Origin: Gammaproteobacteria bacterium
Lineage (GTDB): Bacteria > Pseudomonadota > Gammaproteobacteria > Coxiellales > Coxiellaceae
Assembly: GCA_030425685.1 (NCBI GenBank)
Contig: JAUIAD010000013.1
Span: 29,334-93,333, forward strand
Length of the DNA: 64,000 nucleotides
Reading direction: 5' to 3'
The position numbers were made by a program, and so were the translations under genes. The notes under the pieces are model-generated. The model ran no database searches, was not told where the DNA came from, and saw only the letters and a program-made list of their open reading frames with translations. Each line of letters begins with the position of its first letter. Position 1 is the first letter of the stretch. Below, piece by piece: positions 8,804 to 18,800 of the stretch.

Positions 8804-11416
8804 TTAAGTTTCAAGGCCCGGAATGGTGCTCTTCAATAAACTGTCCATTTTCCCATTGCCGTAGCTGGCCAAGCCTTTTAACGTAACTTCAACATAGTAA
8901 CTGATATTAAACGTGTTATTAACACTGCCACTTGGGCTCAGTGTTGAGCCAAAAAAGGCGCGTCTTACGACAAAACGAACAGCCCAACAGCAGCTATTAT
9001 ATTCTATTCCACCGTAGACATTATCCAGGCGTTTTTGGTTGATATTATAGTCAACAAAGCCAAGCGTACTCCATTTTGTGGTGATTGGCCAGGCAAAACT
9101 GAAAAGACCATGGCTGGTATTGTTGGTAAAGCTGTTGCTTGAAACGCCGGTCGAATTGATGGGGGCAAGTAAGTTGCTTAAGGCATTGTTTGCATTTTGC
9201 ACAAATCGATAGCCGGCCGTAATAATACGATGGTTGTCTTTAATATAGCGCGCACTAATGCTTGCATTATCAGTGACTTCTGCTGTTGGGTCCCATGCTA
9301 GCGCTCCTGTGATACCCCAGTGAGCGTTGGGGTAGAAAGTGGCATTGGTGACAATGGGTGAAAAACGCCTAAAAGGATAGTGGCAGCCAGGTGTTGTTAA
9401 ACACACCCGTGGCTGTGAAAAATAATAGGATGCACCAAGATTGGCATCGAATATTGTCCTGCCCGTTAAATCATCATTGATACTAGAGTGCAGTCCAAGG
9501 GTGGTTAAATTGGCATTTTGAATGCGATCCAAACCGGTAAAAGCATTCAACGCAAATAGCTGGTCAAAGAAGAAAGGCAGCAGAATAGTGTCAAAGTTTG
9601 GCAGGTTATCCTGATTTTTATAAGGGATATAGAGGTAAAAAAGCCTCGGTTCGAAGGTTTGTGTATAGCTATGTTGTTTGATTTTAAATTGGTGATCAAA
9701 GTACAAACCCGAATCTACATCAACGATAGGAATATTGCGACTTGGATTTTTAGCAACGCCGGGAGTTGTTTGCTGTAATGTGTACTTGGTGCTATCAAAC
9801 CACACCTCTGGTTTAATAAAACCGGCCGCGCCTTCAATCGGTATGCTGAGGCCAGGACGAATATGGTAGCGCTGTCCTTCGTTATTGGTTGGTAATATTA
9901 TGCTGCTATAGAGAAAGTTTGTCGCATCACTATCCATTTCAAAGTTTAGGTGCGGCAAAATGGGATAGAAAGCAACGGCATTTAAGTCAGGTGCGCGTTC
10001 ATATTGGTCAAGCGCTTGTCCTTGGCCTTGGATCTGATTAATAAGGTGTAAGGTTTGGTACGCTTGAGCGAAGCCATTGATTTGCCAGTGAATGCCGCTA
10101 TATTGTATTTGTAATAAGTTAAGTAATTGATTAGTCGTTGAGTTTGCATTAATGCCACTGTCATTAATATCCGTGAAGTAATAAGGATCACTGACTAAAT
10201 TTAAGTAGAGGCGCGTGCTCCACTGGTCATTCCATTGTGAATGGCTTTGTGCAGAAGCTAAGCCGCGATAGTTGTGTTCATTACGCAGTGCATTCAAATA
10301 AGGTGCGTAGGTAGTGGGGTTGTAGATTTTAGCATTGCTGTATGTTGCCAGTGCTAAGTTACGAAACTTTGCAAACTCTTTATCATCTGGCAAATAAGTA
10401 ACATAAGCAGAGCCACTGCTTAAGCTTGTTAGATAGCGAAATAATGCGCTGCCTTTAAATCCTCTGTTTTGATAATACTCAGGCGTTAGTAATAAATCGT
10501 AGTTTGCCGCCATATTCCAATAATAAGGCAGCCCTAAAATATAGCCGGAATCAGTATTATGCCCGTAGATAGGTGAAAGAAAACCTGATTTGCGTCGATG
10601 ATCTAATGAGAACGAGTAATAGGGAGAATACATAATAGGGATACCATGAATTCTCAATACACCGCCATAGGCTTTACCAACATTAGTTTTTTTATCAATA
10701 ACGATTTTCTTGGCAGAAATCGTCCAGGTCGGATGTGTAGGTGCACAAGTGCTGTAAGTGGCTTTATGTAAGGTGGTAATAAATGCTTTCTTATGAGCAG
10801 ATGCAGCCGTTCCCCAAGCATTAAAAGGGTGGTTCATGGTTGGCGTAAAAGGTTGCTCAACATGTAGACGGTAGGCAGTATTTTTAATTTGCGCTTCTTT
10901 GGGGTAAAGGGTGAGATTTGCCATGTCGCTAACAAGCACCGATTGATCTTGATAAATGCGCACATGTCCGATCAGCACAACCTTGGTAATTTTGCCGGTA
11001 TCTTTATGGCGAAAAATATAAGCCTTGTCTGCTTTGACGATGCGACCGGGTTGTGTCACCACAATGTTCTTATTTAAGACAGAAACCCCTTGAAAGGTAA
11101 AATATTCTGGCCCCTCAGCGGTGATTTTGGTTGGCGCTTTTTTATTGCCCACTAGCGCTGGTGGTAGGGGCGTATTGTAAAAATAGCCATTACAAATATT
11201 TTTAGGATTATTAGAAGGAATCCAACCTAGTTCATTGGCAATATATTGGTTATAGTCTTGTCCCTTAAGCTTAGGTAATACATAGCTATCTTGCCGTTGT
11301 TTTCTTAATGATGATTTGTTAGCCTGTGTTTGAGTCGCGGCGGCAGAGTGAGTTTGTGTCACAGTTGCTAGCGCAATAAGAGGGATGGCCAGGGTAATTG
11401 ATTTCCGTTTTATCAC
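8804..11416 (-). CDS. lptD: LPS-assembly outer-membrane protein LptD
   Basis: This 870-residue protein inserts LPS into the outer leaflet with LptE. It has a signal peptide (IKRKSITLAIPLIAL...), a periplasmic OstA jellyroll (about 90-210), then a long beta-barrel. Four cysteines match the two-disulfide logic of E. coli LptD: Cys75, Cys224 and the adjacent pair Cys809-Cys810 (NSCCW). An open frame reaches 11488, but the GTG at 11416 follows an AAGAAGG box and places the signal peptide at the N terminus, so it is chosen. The gene heads the surA-pdxA-ksgA operon and is divergent from amgK. Confidence 0.95.
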   Translation of the reverse strand: MIKRKSITLAIPLIALATVTQTHSAAATQTQANKSSLRKQRQDSYVLPKLKGQDYNQYIANELGWIPSNNPKNICNGYFYNTPLPPALVGNKKAPTKITAEGPEYFTFQGVSVLNKNIVVTQPGRIVKADKAYIFRHKDTGKITKVVLIGHVRIYQDQSVLVSDMANLTLYPKEAQIKNTAYRLHVEQPFTPTMNHPFNAWGTAASAHKKAFITTLHKATYSTCAPTHPTWTISAKKIVIDKKTNVGKAYGGVLRIHGIPIMYSPYYSFSLDHRRKSGFLSPIYGHNTDSGYILGLPYYWNMAANYDLLLTPEYYQNRGFKGSALFRYLTSLSSGSAYVTYLPDDKEFAKFRNLALATYSNAKIYNPTTYAPYLNALRNEHNYRGLASAQSHSQWNDQWSTRLYLNLVSDPYYFTDINDSGINANSTTNQLLNLLQIQYSGIHWQINGFAQAYQTLHLINQIQGQGQALDQYERAPDLNAVAFYPILPHLNFEMDSDATNFLYSSIILPTNNEGQRYHIRPGLSIPIEGAAGFIKPEVWFDSTKYTLQQTTPGVAKNPSRNIPIVDVDSGLYFDHQFKIKQHSYTQTFEPRLFYLYIPYKNQDNLPNFDTILLPFFFDQLFALNAFTGLDRIQNANLTTLGLHSSINDDLTGRTIFDANLGASYYFSQPRVCLTTPGCHYPFRRFSPIVTNATFYPNAHWGITGALAWDPTAEVTDNASISARYIKDNHRIITAGYRFVQNANNALSNLLAPINSTGVSSNSFTNNTSHGLFSFAWPITTKWSTLGFVDYNINQKRLDNVYGGIEYNSCCWAVRFVVRRAFFGSTLSPSGSVNNTFNISYYVEVTLKGLASYGNGKMDSLLKSTIPGLET

Positions 11417-11505
11417 AGCGCCTTCTTGTATTTTTGGGGGTTGCTTGGTTGGAAATAGTAACCCGATTCGAAAAATTTCTCTAGACAAAGGTTAAAAAGA
11501 AGCAG

Positions 11506-12480
11506 TTGAATGAAGTTGTAAAGCGACAGTGTCAAGCAGAGGATTGGTCGCAAGAGATTCTTAGTGGAACTGTTCAGAAAGTGAAGAAGCTGGCGGGGGA
11601 TGCTAGTTTTCGCTCTTATAGTCGTGTCTATACTGATCAAGGCTCTTATATATTAATGGATGCGCCGCTGGGAAAAGAGAGCTTGGGGCCTTTTGTTGCT
11701 ATCGCAAAATCTTTTTTGAAGCTTGGTGTTTGTGTGCCAGACATTATTGCTGAGGATGATGAGCAGGGCTTTTTGTTGTTATCCGATCTCGGTGATTGTT
11801 TATATTTAGGTATTTTAAACTCATTGACCGCGCCCGCATTATATCACCAAGCTTTTGAGGCTTTATTAAAGATTCAACAATGCAAAGCCGTTGAGGCGTA
11901 TGATTTACCTATTTTTAATGAAAGCCTGTACCGTCAAGAAGTGCATTTATTTCGCGACTGGTATTTAAACAAGCATCAGCAGCGGCAACTGTCACAAAAA
12001 GATATTGATATTTTAAATCGCATTGATGATGTATTGATTGAGGATGCTTTGGCACAACCTCAGGTTTGTGTGCATCGTGATTATCATTCACGAAATTTAT
12101 TGCTGTTGGACCAAGGTGGTGTTGGCGTTATTGATTTTCAGGATGCTGTTGTTGGACCGGTCACTTATGACGTTATGTCGTTATTGCGTGATTGTTACAT
12201 TGAATGGCCCATTGAGAAGGTGCGCAGCTGGGCATTGCAGTTTCAACAGTTAGCGTTGGCAAAGGGTGTTTTACAAGAAGATAATCCAGAAAAATTTTTA
12301 AAATGGTTTGATTGGATTGCTCTACAGCGTCATTTGAAATGCATCGGTATTTTTGCACGTTTACATGAAAGAGATAATAAGTCGGTATATTTAGAAGATA
12401 TTCCCCGAGTGAAAAGATATGCGAAATATGTTTGTAATCAGTATCAAGAATTTTCCGGCTTGCTGCCGTATTTGAATTAA
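11506..12480 (+). CDS. amgK: N-acetylmuramate/N-acetylglucosamine kinase AmgK
   Basis: A 324-residue aminoglycoside-phosphotransferase-fold kinase. The catalytic loop reads VHRDYHSRNLLL, followed by VIDFQDAVVGPVTYDVMSLL. It phosphorylates the anomeric carbon of MurNAc and GlcNAc recovered from peptidoglycan turnover, so they re-enter UDP-MurNAc synthesis and bypass early steps. The start is a TTG at 11506 with an AGAAG box. It is followed 15 bp later by murU, and its location divergent from lptD is the same as in Pseudomonas, which supports the specific assignment over a generic phosphotransferase. Confidence 0.92.
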   Translation: MNEVVKRQCQAEDWSQEILSGTVQKVKKLAGDASFRSYSRVYTDQGSYILMDAPLGKESLGPFVAIAKSFLKLGVCVPDIIAEDDEQGFLLLSDLGDCLYLGILNSLTAPALYHQAFEALLKIQQCKAVEAYDLPIFNESLYRQEVHLFRDWYLNKHQQRQLSQKDIDILNRIDDVLIEDALAQPQVCVHRDYHSRNLLLLDQGGVGVIDFQDAVVGPVTYDVMSLLRDCYIEWPIEKVRSWALQFQQLALAKGVLQEDNPEKFLKWFDWIALQRHLKCIGIFARLHERDNKSVYLEDIPRVKRYAKYVCNQYQEFSGLLPYLN

Positions 12481-12495
12481 AAGGAATGTAGCATT

Positions 12496-13158
12496 ATGAA
12501 AGCAATGTTGTTAGCCGCAGGAAGGGGCAAGAGAATGCGGCCTTTAACCGATAAGACACCGAAAGCCTTAATTCCTGTTGGGCCTCACCGTTTAATTGAA
12601 TACAACTTATTTAAATTAAAGGCGGCTGGTGTTAAAGAAGTGGTTATTAATGTTAGTTATTTGGCGAATCAAATTACGCGTTTTATTGGTGATGGTTCGC
12701 GTTATGGCTTAAATGTCGTCTATTCTTATGAGCCTGGTGAATGTTTAGGAACGGGCGGGGGTGTGTTTCAGGCTTTGCCGTTATTGGGTGATGAGCCTTT
12801 TTTATTATTAAGCGCCGATATTTGGAGCGACTGTGCTTTTGATAAAATTCACTTTGCGCAAGGGAAAGAAGCGCATTTAATTATGGTTCACAACCCTTCT
12901 TATCATAGTGGTGGCGATTACGGTCTCGATGAAATGGGCCTGTTGAGTTTGCATACGCCTAAGTTCACCTATTCAGGCATGTCAGTTGTTCATCCAAAAC
13001 TTTTCAAACATTGTAAAGCAGGGATTTTTTCATTATCGCCATTAATTAATGACGCTATTAAAAGAGGCTGTGTCAGCGGTGAATTGTATTCTGGGCGTTG
13101 GTTTAATGTTGGTACGCCGGAGCAATTGAAACTGCTAGGTGAAACTTTCGTTCAGTAG
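12496..13158 (+). CDS. murU: N-acetylmuramate-1-phosphate uridylyltransferase MurU
   Basis: A 220-residue nucleotidyltransferase with the N-terminal LAAGRGKRMRPLTDKTPKAL signature, a GTGGGVFQALP motif and the acidic SADIW metal site. It uses UTP to convert MurNAc-1-phosphate, made by AmgK, into UDP-MurNAc. Length matches MurU, which lacks the C-terminal acyltransferase domain of GlmU. AAGGA lies upstream of the ATG. The 15-bp gap to amgK indicates one operon. The 171 bp between this gene and the convergent esterase contain no recognisable gene. Confidence 0.93.
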   Translation: MKAMLLAAGRGKRMRPLTDKTPKALIPVGPHRLIEYNLFKLKAAGVKEVVINVSYLANQITRFIGDGSRYGLNVVYSYEPGECLGTGGGVFQALPLLGDEPFLLLSADIWSDCAFDKIHFAQGKEAHLIMVHNPSYHSGGDYGLDEMGLLSLHTPKFTYSGMSVVHPKLFKHCKAGIFSLSPLINDAIKRGCVSGELYSGRWFNVGTPEQLKLLGETFVQ

Positions 13159-13329
13159 AGTTTTGCCCCTTGTGTTACGCAAAGGCTGCCAAGGAGAAAA
13201 GCGGCGACCGCAACAGGTTATAAGTAGTTTCTAAATCCCTTTTATTTCGTTGCGCTCGCCGCGTAAGAAAAGGCTGCAGCAGGGGGTGTTTTAGCACAAA
13301 CAATTGATGCAACCTAATTTCCCCAGTTC

Positions 13330-14007
13330 CTAAACGATAAAACGCCGCTGCAACCAAGAAGAAATATCACTAATCTCTTGTTGGCACACAGAGTGTTCCA
13401 TCGGATATTCAAACCACTCAACGGGATGTTGATGCTCTTGCAAAATTTCACAGGTAATTTTCCCAGCTTTAAAAGGCACAATAGGATCGTTAACACCATG
13501 AGCAATAAAGATAGCCGTATCTTTATTATTGTGATGCGTTCTTTGTTCAGCAGTTGCAAACTGTGGTAAGTAACATGACAACGCTAAAATACCAGCAAGC
13601 TTGTGTGGGAATTGTAAACCCGCATAGAGTGACAAAGCACCACCTTGCGAAAATCCCGCTAAAACAATATTTTCACTAGCAATGCCTTTGTCCATTTCAC
13701 CTTTAATTAATTGATTAACGGCTTGCTGCGCATGCGCTAGTCCTTCTTCATCTTCGCGATCAATATTCTGCAAATTATAAACATCAAACCAAGCGCGCAT
13801 CTGCATGCCGGCGTTAATGGTGACAGGGCGAATAGGCGCGTGTGGGAAAATAAAACGGACCTGTAATTCGTCTGGAAGATTTAATTGTGGTGGTAGATCT
13901 GCAAAGTCATTGCCATCAGCACCTAAACCATGTAGCCAGATAACACTATGGGTAGCAGTTTTTTGCGGTTCGCGTTCAATGCATTCAAGTTGATCATTGT
14001 TACTCAT
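13330..14007 (-). CDS. Carboxylesterase/acyl-protein thioesterase-like hydrolase
   Basis: A 225-residue alpha/beta hydrolase of the phospholipase/carboxylesterase family. It has the oxyanion-region LHGLGADGNDFADL, the nucleophile elbow GFSQGGALSL, the acid residue in HGVNDPIVPF and a C-terminal His in MEHSVCQQE. Related enzymes hydrolyse short acyl esters or thioesters. It is cytosolic, with no signal peptide. It is transcribed alone and convergent with murU. The natural substrate is unknown. Confidence 0.9.
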   Translation of the reverse strand: MSNNDQLECIEREPQKTATHSVIWLHGLGADGNDFADLPPQLNLPDELQVRFIFPHAPIRPVTINAGMQMRAWFDVYNLQNIDREDEEGLAHAQQAVNQLIKGEMDKGIASENIVLAGFSQGGALSLYAGLQFPHKLAGILALSCYLPQFATAEQRTHHNNKDTAIFIAHGVNDPIVPFKAGKITCEILQEHQHPVEWFEYPMEHSVCQQEISDISSWLQRRFIV

Positions 14008-14120
14008 TATATTGCCTCTTTATAATGGTTGAGGTGGTAGCGAGCGCGCCCATGCTTAGTCCGCGCTTACGAGGTCGAAAAGTGTAACACAAGTTTGAAA
14101 AAATATGGCATACTGCCACA

Positions 14121-14342
14121 ATGTTTAAATATGCTTTATTAATCATTTCTTCGTTACTATTTTTAACCGCCTGTGGTCAGGTAGGCCCGCTCTATTTGCC
14201 AGGCCCACCACCCACAAAGCAAGCTACGGCAGTTAAAAAAGTAGCCATCCCTGAGCCTGCAGATGAGGTCTGTTCTGCACCTGCAAAACAAGCAGCAAAG
14301 CAGCCAGCAAAGTCACCAGCGCAGTGTTCATCAAAAAATTAA
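14121..14342 (+). CDS. lptM: LptM-like small lipoprotein
   Basis: A 73-residue lipoprotein: signal peptide, lipobox LTAC, then mature CGQVGPLYLPGPPP, the hallmark of LptM (YifL), which promotes disulfide maturation of LptD. The tail is low-complexity Ala/Lys/Pro with repeated PAK units. In most gammaproteobacteria this gene stands directly before lysA-dapF. Here dapF comes 6 kb later, after repeats and two effector-like genes, and lysA is absent from the window. Confidence 0.88.
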   Translation: MFKYALLIISSLLFLTACGQVGPLYLPGPPPTKQATAVKKVAIPEPADEVCSAPAKQAAKQPAKSPAQCSSKN

Positions 14343-14393
14343 GCATCTACGTTTCTACATTTCGATGTGTGTTTCCCTCATGGACAATTTAAA

Positions 14394-14492
14394 ACCCGTA
14401 GGGGCACAGCATGCTGTGCCCGTTTGGTGTGAATGGCAGTAGACGGTGAGTGCCACAGATATTTGCGGGCGCAGCATGCTGCGTCCCTACGT
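14394..14492. repeat. Paired-palindrome repeat element, inverted copy
   Basis: Two near-perfect palindromes centred on GCATGC lie 65 bp apart: GGGCACAGCATGCTGTGCCC at 14402-14421 and a GCGC-type version at 14467-14486. GTAGGG and CCCTAC sit at the outer edges, so the whole element is an inverted-repeat-bounded unit of about 99 bp. The spacer read on the minus strand resembles the spacers of the cluster at 36.5-36.8 kb, so this copy has the opposite orientation. This is the organisation of a non-autonomous REPIN/MITE-like element. Confidence 0.75.
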
Positions 14493-14614
14493 ATTTGCGT
14501 GAGACTGTTTAATAATTTACAGGCAGTTTAGAGAGTTTTCACCAATCTTTAATATATTCTTAATATTCCCTTGTTAAACTTTGACTAATCTTGAATAAAA
14601 ATGAGGGTGCAGCG

Positions 14615-15826
14615 ATGAGGCCAGAAAATCAGGTTGAATTACAAGAATTAAAAAATTCGGGTCTTGAGCATGAAGAAGATGATAAGCAAGAAGGTTTAGA
14701 TGAGCAACAAGTCGAGCCTAATGCTGAGGTTAAAGAGGAGCTAAGGGCAGAGCATAAACAGGAAGATTTAGATGAGCAACAGGTTGAGCCTAATGCTGAG
14801 GTTAAAGAGGAGCTAAGGGCAGAGCATAAACAGGAAGATTTAAATGAGCGAAAAGTCGAGTTTAATGCGGAAGTTAAAGTGGAGCAAAAGGCAGAGCATA
14901 AGCAGGAAAATTTAGATGAGCAACAGGTTGAGCATCATGCGGAAGTTAAAGGTGAGCAGAAGGCAGAGCATAAACAAGAAGGTTTAAATGAGCAAAAAGT
15001 CGAGCCTAATATGGAAGTCAAAGAGGAGCAAAAGGCAGAGCATAAACAAGAAGGTTTAAATGAGCAAAAAGTCGAGCCTAGTATGGAAGTCAAAGAGGAA
15101 CAAAAGGCAGAACATAAAGAGCAATATCAAGCAGGCGCTGAGGAGGCAATTAATGAGCCTTGTGTCATGGCAGTGCAAAAAGGAGTTTACTTTCATCAGC
15201 TTTTGTTTGAAGACAAAGACAGCGCCAGTAATTTCCGTGCGTTATTAGAAAATAAAAAAGAGGTAATAAATCAAGAGTTGCTTCAGGCAGGTGAAAGAGA
15301 GCTAACCAGGCTGCCCATGTTGCGTCATTCGTCAGATATTTGTTGGAAAAGACCAGAGGAGCATGTAAGGGAGCGGGCTGGTCGTTGGCAAGATTATTTA
15401 TCTCTCCCTGTAAATAGGAATTCGATACTAAGCAATATTGATTCTATAGATGAGATAAGCCCTGAGTTTAAGCAGGAATTAAAAGCAGTCATGAGGGAAG
15501 GTTACGGCAACGTTGCTGAGTTGTTGTTGACAGATAAGTCTGATGTATGGACGTATTGGCGTAGTTGTCTATTAAAAGATTTGGTAATACATCATCCCAA
15601 AAATATTAAACCTAGCATGAACATTTATTACATGCGTGTTCATAACAGCAGTTATGACGTGATAGCAAAGCATTGTGATTTACCGGTTGATGTTAATCGT
15701 TCCTCGCAAAATCGTATTAATCGTCATACGCTTTTTAATCCCCCAGCAGAAGCAGAAGAAAAAGATCAGGAAAACCTACAGGAGCAAGCGGCTTTAGATC
15801 AGCCCGGTGTGCCAGGTATGAAATAA
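14615..15826 (+). CDS. Acidic repeat protein, candidate effector
   Basis: A 403-residue protein with no recognised family. Residues 23-166 are six tandem 24-residue units rich in Glu, Lys and Gln (consensus HKQE-L-EQ-VEP-EVKEE-KAE), probably a long charged helix or coiled coil. The rest is a unique, probably globular region with a Glu/Gln-rich tail. There is no signal peptide or membrane segment. The TTG at 14591 could start the frame, but the ATG at 14615 has GAGGG 8 nt upstream. The ankyrin gene follows after 18 bp, so the two are probably one operon. Composition and context suggest a secreted host-directed protein, but this is inference. Confidence 0.7.
   Translation: MRPENQVELQELKNSGLEHEEDDKQEGLDEQQVEPNAEVKEELRAEHKQEDLDEQQVEPNAEVKEELRAEHKQEDLNERKVEFNAEVKVEQKAEHKQENLDEQQVEHHAEVKGEQKAEHKQEGLNEQKVEPNMEVKEEQKAEHKQEGLNEQKVEPSMEVKEEQKAEHKEQYQAGAEEAINEPCVMAVQKGVYFHQLLFEDKDSASNFRALLENKKEVINQELLQAGERELTRLPMLRHSSDICWKRPEEHVRERAGRWQDYLSLPVNRNSILSNIDSIDEISPEFKQELKAVMREGYGNVAELLLTDKSDVWTYWRSCLLKDLVIHHPKNIKPSMNIYYMRVHNSSYDVIAKHCDLPVDVNRSSQNRINRHTLFNPPAEAEEKDQENLQEQAALDQPGVPGMK
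14681..15112 (+). repeat. Six tandem 72-bp repeats inside the acidic repeat protein
   Basis: Six in-frame copies of a 72-bp unit encode 24-residue repeats; a degenerate seventh begins at 15113. Copies 1 and 2, and copies 5 and 6, are almost identical, while 3 and 4 have diverged. This shows at least two recent duplication events. Such an array is expected to vary in copy number between strains. Confidence 0.9.
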
Positions 15827-15844
15827 TGCAAAGGGAGATTTTCA

Positions 15845-18800
15845 ATGGAAAATCAGCCGCAAATGGAAGAGCAATATGCGGTTTTGCTAAAAACCGTTTT
15901 TCCACCCATGGTGTTATCATCTCTTGAGCAGGATCCGAGAAATCCTAAACGGTGTGGCGCGTGGCGCTATACCGTTTATGGTCTCACGCAACCACAAGAT
16001 ATTACTAATCTTAAGTGGAAGTATAAACACCCTTTGCGAAGTTTAGATAAACGCCATTGTTCCTATCGCATCTCAGTGCGTGGCGTGCTGGTTAATGGCG
16101 GAGAAAAAGTGCATGCCGATACGGCAGGTCTTTCTAAGCCGCAGTCATTTTCAATTGCAAGCAAACTTATACATCCTGTAGGCTACGGTTCGCAATCGCG
16201 AAATAAAGGTCAGCAGGAGTTGCTTACTGGATTGTGGATTCCTTGGGAGCCTGCTAACGAAACTGATCTTGTAACAGAAACAGCTGTAATTAATTCAATA
16301 AGCTTATACGATGAGTCGACATTTCATCGGCAGTATTATTATCCAACGCGACGAAGTGCGCAAGAGGGCTTGCAAGAACGCGTTGATAAGCGTTGCTATT
16401 TCAAAGATATACCGGCACTTGAGGAGCGTTGGCAAGATTGTAAGTCAACGCGCGCTAGTCATAATGAGGTTTTAGCGCGGGCAAAATGGATATGCAGCAG
16501 TAAGCATGCTTTGGTGTGTTATAATCATGCATCATTGCCGTCAAGGTTGTTATTATTGATTAGAAAAGCAGATTTTCTTCGCCGCTTGCGTCAATGGCAC
16601 AAAGAAGAAAAAAAGAGCTTCCCTGAAGATTATAAAATTCCTCTTAAATTTTACAAAGGTGCAGACTGTCATGATGACTATGATGAGAAAATGCAAGAAA
16701 AAGATCTGCGGCAAGCGGATGCGAGTGCAGATAATTTAGTATCGCGACTAAACCTTTTTATCAAGTTACAGCAACAAAATTATCAGGTGGATGACTTAAC
16801 TGAGATCCCGCTATTTATCAAGAACATTAAGTGGTTAGCTGCAACAGCTTCCTCACTAACCTTTGAAAGTAGCCATGATTTTTATACAAACTTTATTGCT
16901 CAGTATTGGTGTGATATCAGTCGTTATATGTCGGAAAATATGATTCTTGGTGATCGGTTTAAGGTTTATGGGGATATTTTTAAGTGTGTGCATCCTGAGA
17001 AACTTTTTGGTATTTTTCAAGCGTTGTACTCTTTTACAAATGGCTATTTAAATAGAGCTGGTAATGTACAGCGTATTCAGGGTTTTGATAGTTTTTTTGC
17101 AGCTAATGTAGAGCGTATTCAGGTTTTCGATAGTTTTTTTGCAGCCCTTGAAGACTCTGGTTATATGATAAAGACGGAAGAGCTTGTTATAATATTGGAG
17201 ATGTGTTCCGCCTATGGTATTAGCTGTAAGAAATCACAAAATTGTATAAATAAGCATTTGCTAAAAGCGATGGAAGAGGCCAATTATAGTGAGGCCAGAA
17301 AACTGATGGAGTTAGGAGCTCAGGCCAATTGCTATGAGCAGGCGCCTAATAAGATTTTAGCACTACCTTTAGCTATTACTCATGGTCAAAAACAGCTTGC
17401 TATCGATATGATCGGCGCTGGTGGCGTGGGGAAAGAAGAGAAAGATCAAGCGTCGTATTTCTTGGTGCGGTCTATGTTTTTCAGCTTTTCAAACGATAAA
17501 GTAGATAATGATAATAGTCGTCTTGCCTATTCGCTTGTTCAAGATTTCGAGGAACTTAGGGAAAGAGCGCTGCGTTTTTCAATTAAGATAAATGACGAGC
17601 GCTGCTCATTAGCTATTATTCAGCATGCTGTTGGCGGTAAGGAGGTGTTTCCGCTTACATTGGATACGTTAATGCTAGCAGCGGTATATGATGCTGAAAA
17701 AATTTTTAGGGAGATGCTTAAGAAGGGTGTTAATGTCACTTTATTATCAAGAGCTATTGTTTCCGTTTGTGCCTTCGACAATAACTACTATTTGCGAATT
17801 TTGTTGTCAGATGAAAATGCTGATGTTGCTGGTTTTAGAGTTCGTGCAGAAGCGTATCGGTCTTTATCTCTTGCCGTGTGGCGAGATAACTGTGAAGCGG
17901 TTGCTTTGTTGTGCAAGGCCGGGATTAATATTACAAAAGGAAGTCGTTCAGGTGATTCAATTATTGATTTAGCGATTATCAAAAACAACGAAGAGCTGTT
18001 ATGGGTGCTTTTTGAAAATACCAGTATGACCAGTAGTGCTGAAAGAGCTGGGCTGCTAAAGTTGGCTATGCTTCTTTTAAAAGATGATAATCAAACAGTA
18101 AGGAAGATAAGTGCTGATAGGTGGGAGTGTTTAATCTTAGCCGCAGCGGAATCATCAAGATGGGGTAGGCTGGTATACATTTTAGGTAAATGTAAAGTTG
18201 GTGTGAATGTTGATCGCTTGTGTGATGAAAACGATGGGCGTACCTCCTTGCATCTGGCAATTCGATATAGAAACCATCAGGGTGTCGCTTTACTTTGTCA
18301 TGCTGGTGCTAATATTCAAGCATGTGATTACGTTGGTACTTCTGCCATAGACATGGTTGTTGATAGCAATGATGTTTGTTTATTAAAAATTATTTGCGAT
18401 AGCATAAAAGATACCTCGGTGTTGTCAATTCAGCATCTTTATAAGTTGATGAAGGCTTGTTTAAGGTTAAATGCTAGCGATCTTTTTATGGAAAAGCTCA
18501 CTGCAAGCAACAGAAAAGATATATTAGAGTATGCAACACAGGAATTGGACTTCGAATTTATAACATTTCTTTTGTCAGTAGATGGTTTTAATGTCGATGA
18601 GCAAGCAAAGCTGATGGTGCTAGATGCTGTTTGTTGTGAGGGCTTTGATATTGATGATGCCTACGATTTGTTGATAGGAATTGCGCCACAATCAATTGCA
18701 GATTTTTTAAAGAGAAAATTTAATGGTGTTGCAGACTTCTGTTTGAGTGACTACATTATTTGTTTTAATTTTCTTTGGTCGCATCATCAGCCTATCATTA

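Noticed and set aside
13175..13559. Minus-strand open frames between murU and the esterase
   Set aside because: They overlap the esterase in other frames or lack start signals; the gap looks non-coding.
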